Part shown: positions 62,509-64,000 of the stretch, piece after piece
Numbering within the stretch: position 1 is the stretch's first letter
Layout: every line of letters begins with the position of its first letter
From: Medakamo hakoo
Lineage: Eukaryota; Chlorophyta; Trebouxiophyceae; Coccomyxaceae
Reading direction: 5' to 3'
Assembly: GCA_026636295.1 (NCBI GenBank)
Contig: CP089454.1
Coordinates: 124,001 to 188,000, forward strand
DNA length: 64,000 nucleotides
Notes under the pieces: generated by a model
The model's input: the letters and a program-made list of their open reading frames with translations, nothing else
The model's database searches: none
What the model was told of the DNA's origin: nothing
Position numbers and translations under genes: made by a program

Positions 62509-64000
62509 TGAGCAGGTGGTCCAGCACCGCCTCCGCGTCGCCGCGTGCGCGGGCGTAGTGCAACAGGTCGGCCGTGCGGCCGTACCCCGCCAGCAGCCCT
62601 ACCGCCACGCCCGGGTCCAGGGAGGAGACGTGGGCGGAGATGAAGCGGCGGAGGCGGGCGGATGGAGAGCCGTCTCCGCCGCCGCCGCCGCCCTCACCAT
62701 CCTCACCACCCTCACCCTCTTCCTCCCCGCCCGCCCGGTTGGCTTCGTCCAGCAGCAGTTCCAGGCGCCAGGCCGCCACCATGGTGGCCTGGGCTTTATC
62801 GGCTGGCGGCAAAGCGCCCAGCCGAGCGTCTAAGAAAGCGGCCAGGGCGGCCGGCTCGCCGGCGTCGACCAAACGCAGCGCAGCTTCCTCAAAGCTCGGG
62901 CGCGCCGCGCCGAGCGTGCCGCCCCACAGCCGGCCCGCCCGCACGGCGTCGCCCGCTTCAAAGGCGGCTTCAGCTTCAGCCAGGGCCACAGCCGCTCGAG
63001 CCGCCGGTCCCTCCGCCGCCCGGGCCGCCCGGGCCCAGTCCCGGCGGTCCAAGTGGGCGCGCCACTCGGCCCGGCCCTCATCCGACGCCGCGACTTCAAA
63101 GAGCGTCCCCTCCCCGCCGCCGGTGCACGCGTACGCCGCGCCCGTCGCCGGGTCGGTGGCCAGGCCGGACCGGGGGAGCAGGGGGGCAGGGCCGGAGGAG
63201 GGCGCGCCGGGCGGCGCCGCGCCGGGCGACAACGACTGGACCAGCCGGCCAGAGACGAGGTGGAGGGCCAGGACGCGCGGCCCATCCAGCACGAGGGCGT
63301 GGAAGGCGGTGGCGGCCACGGCGCGCGGGCGGGTGGCGCCGCCGCCACCGTTGCTCGGCGGGGGGCCCAACAGGTCAGGAGGGCTGAGGCGCGCCGTCAG
63401 GACGTCGCCCAGCAGGCGGAGTTCGTCCGAGGACGGCGGGGGGGGAGGGCCGTCGCCCGTCAGCGCGGGCGTGCCCGGCGCGCGCGGGCCGCCGCCGTTC
63501 CGGCGCAAGTCCAGCCGGCCGGACACTAGCCCGGCCTCGCTGAGCCAGACCCAGGACGAGGGCGCGGCCGCGCCGCCCGCCCCGCACCGGACGACCAGCG
63601 CGCCCGCGCCGTCGAGGGGTGGAGGCGTTGTTGCATCGCGCAGCGACGCGCGCGACACGAGGCACGTGGACGCCAGCGCATCGCCCGGCGCGTACGGCGC
63701 GAACGCGGCAGCCAGACTCGGCGGTGGAGCGGCCGACCCGGCCGGCACGGGCGCGGACAGGAAGACAAACAGGCGGGCGGGCGTGGCGACCAGGGCCGCG
63801 CGGCGCCCGTCGGCCGTGCGCACCTGGGCGAGGCCCGTGACGGGCGGGCGGTCGCCGCCGCTGCCCTCCTCCCCCGGCGGCAGGTCAAACAGGCCGGCGC
63901 ACCCGCGCTCGACCTTGTCCCGTTCCGCAAACGTGAAGCACGCCAGGCGGCCGGACGGGCTGCCGACGAGGACCTCGCCGCTGGAGGTCGGCGACGCGCC
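60962..64000 (-). CDS. VPS18: VPS18/Pep3, class C HOPS/CORVET subunit (N-terminus beyond the right edge)
   Basis: One open exon of 1,012 residues reaching the window edge in frame. The visible N-terminal part is the β-propeller (GEVLVGSPSGRLACFTF, PVTGLAQVRTADGR, ALVATPARLFVFLS). It is followed by α-solenoid clathrin-like repeats with many Gly/Ala inserts, one Gly run of about 13 codons near 62471-62509, and a coiled coil (VVASLTECDARVAALRSKME). The C-terminal zinc module is degenerate: CAGCGSPI is kept, but the usual FPCGHxFHxxC reads YPTGRAYHGAC. VPS18 is a core subunit of the HOPS and CORVET tethers for endosome and vacuole fusion. Confidence 0.88.

Noticed and set aside
60962-62700. GC-rich poly-Gly and poly-Ala codon runs in VPS18 as functional repeats
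   Set aside because: Such runs occur in most proteins here and follow from GGC/GCC codon slippage in GC-rich DNA.

Overview
The window is nuclear DNA of a green alga (Chlorophyta). The evidence is a photosystem I subunit H gene (PsaH occurs only in the green lineage), light-dependent protochlorophyllide reductase, plastid bL27, plastid IF-2 and a ClpR subunit, next to ordinary eukaryotic genes (CUL3, ATG7, TELO2, PAT1, VPS18, VPS29, DPH2, NKAP) split by spliceosomal introns. The DNA is extremely GC-rich, so most long open frames, especially antisense ones, are shadows. I cannot name a species. No transposon, viral relic, CRISPR array, rRNA or tRNA was recognised.

Layout. 1-8.7 kb: a 5'-incomplete-window DUF2062 membrane protein and an EndoG-like nuclease on the minus strand, then a very large secreted subtilase on the plus strand. 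9-21.8 kb: PsaH and the PurK-PurE fusion ADE2 diverge; then NTAN1, a 93-residue single-TPR protein, CUL3, plastid bL27, a possible F-box protein and a coiled-coil protein. 21.9-31 kb: plastid IF-2 and ClpR diverge, followed by a small Cys-containing plastid-like protein and TELO2. 31-42 kb: ATG7, an ApaG-domain protein and DPH2 in a row on minus, TMEM14, the T7-type organelle RNA polymerase and MOG1. 42-55 kb: peroxisomal MFP2 (ends SRL), POR, a radical-SAM ArsS-like enzyme, PAT1, a PhyH dioxygenase and NKAP. 55-58.5 kb: the only real gene desert, with structured segments but no secure gene. 58.5-64 kb: DGAT2, VPS29 and VPS18 (runs off the right edge).

Gene structure is compact: one to five exons, introns mostly 100-450 bases, donors mostly GTGCGT or GTGAGT, intergenic gaps often under 200 bases, and ten head-to-head pairs sharing 130-540 bases. 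Several neighbours have related jobs (IF-2/ClpR in plastid protein homeostasis, VPS29/VPS18 in endosomal traffic, ATG7 near other cytosolic quality-control genes), but in a eukaryote this may be chance.

Exon boundaries were chosen by hand from splice consensus, reading phase and family alignment from memory; no transcript or database search was available. No clear undescribed system was found; the best leads are a DPH2 lacking all its iron-sulfur cysteines, the W-x-P-A repeat tail of the subtilase, sense-strand poly-G tracts after stop codons, and the unexplained 3.5-kb desert.
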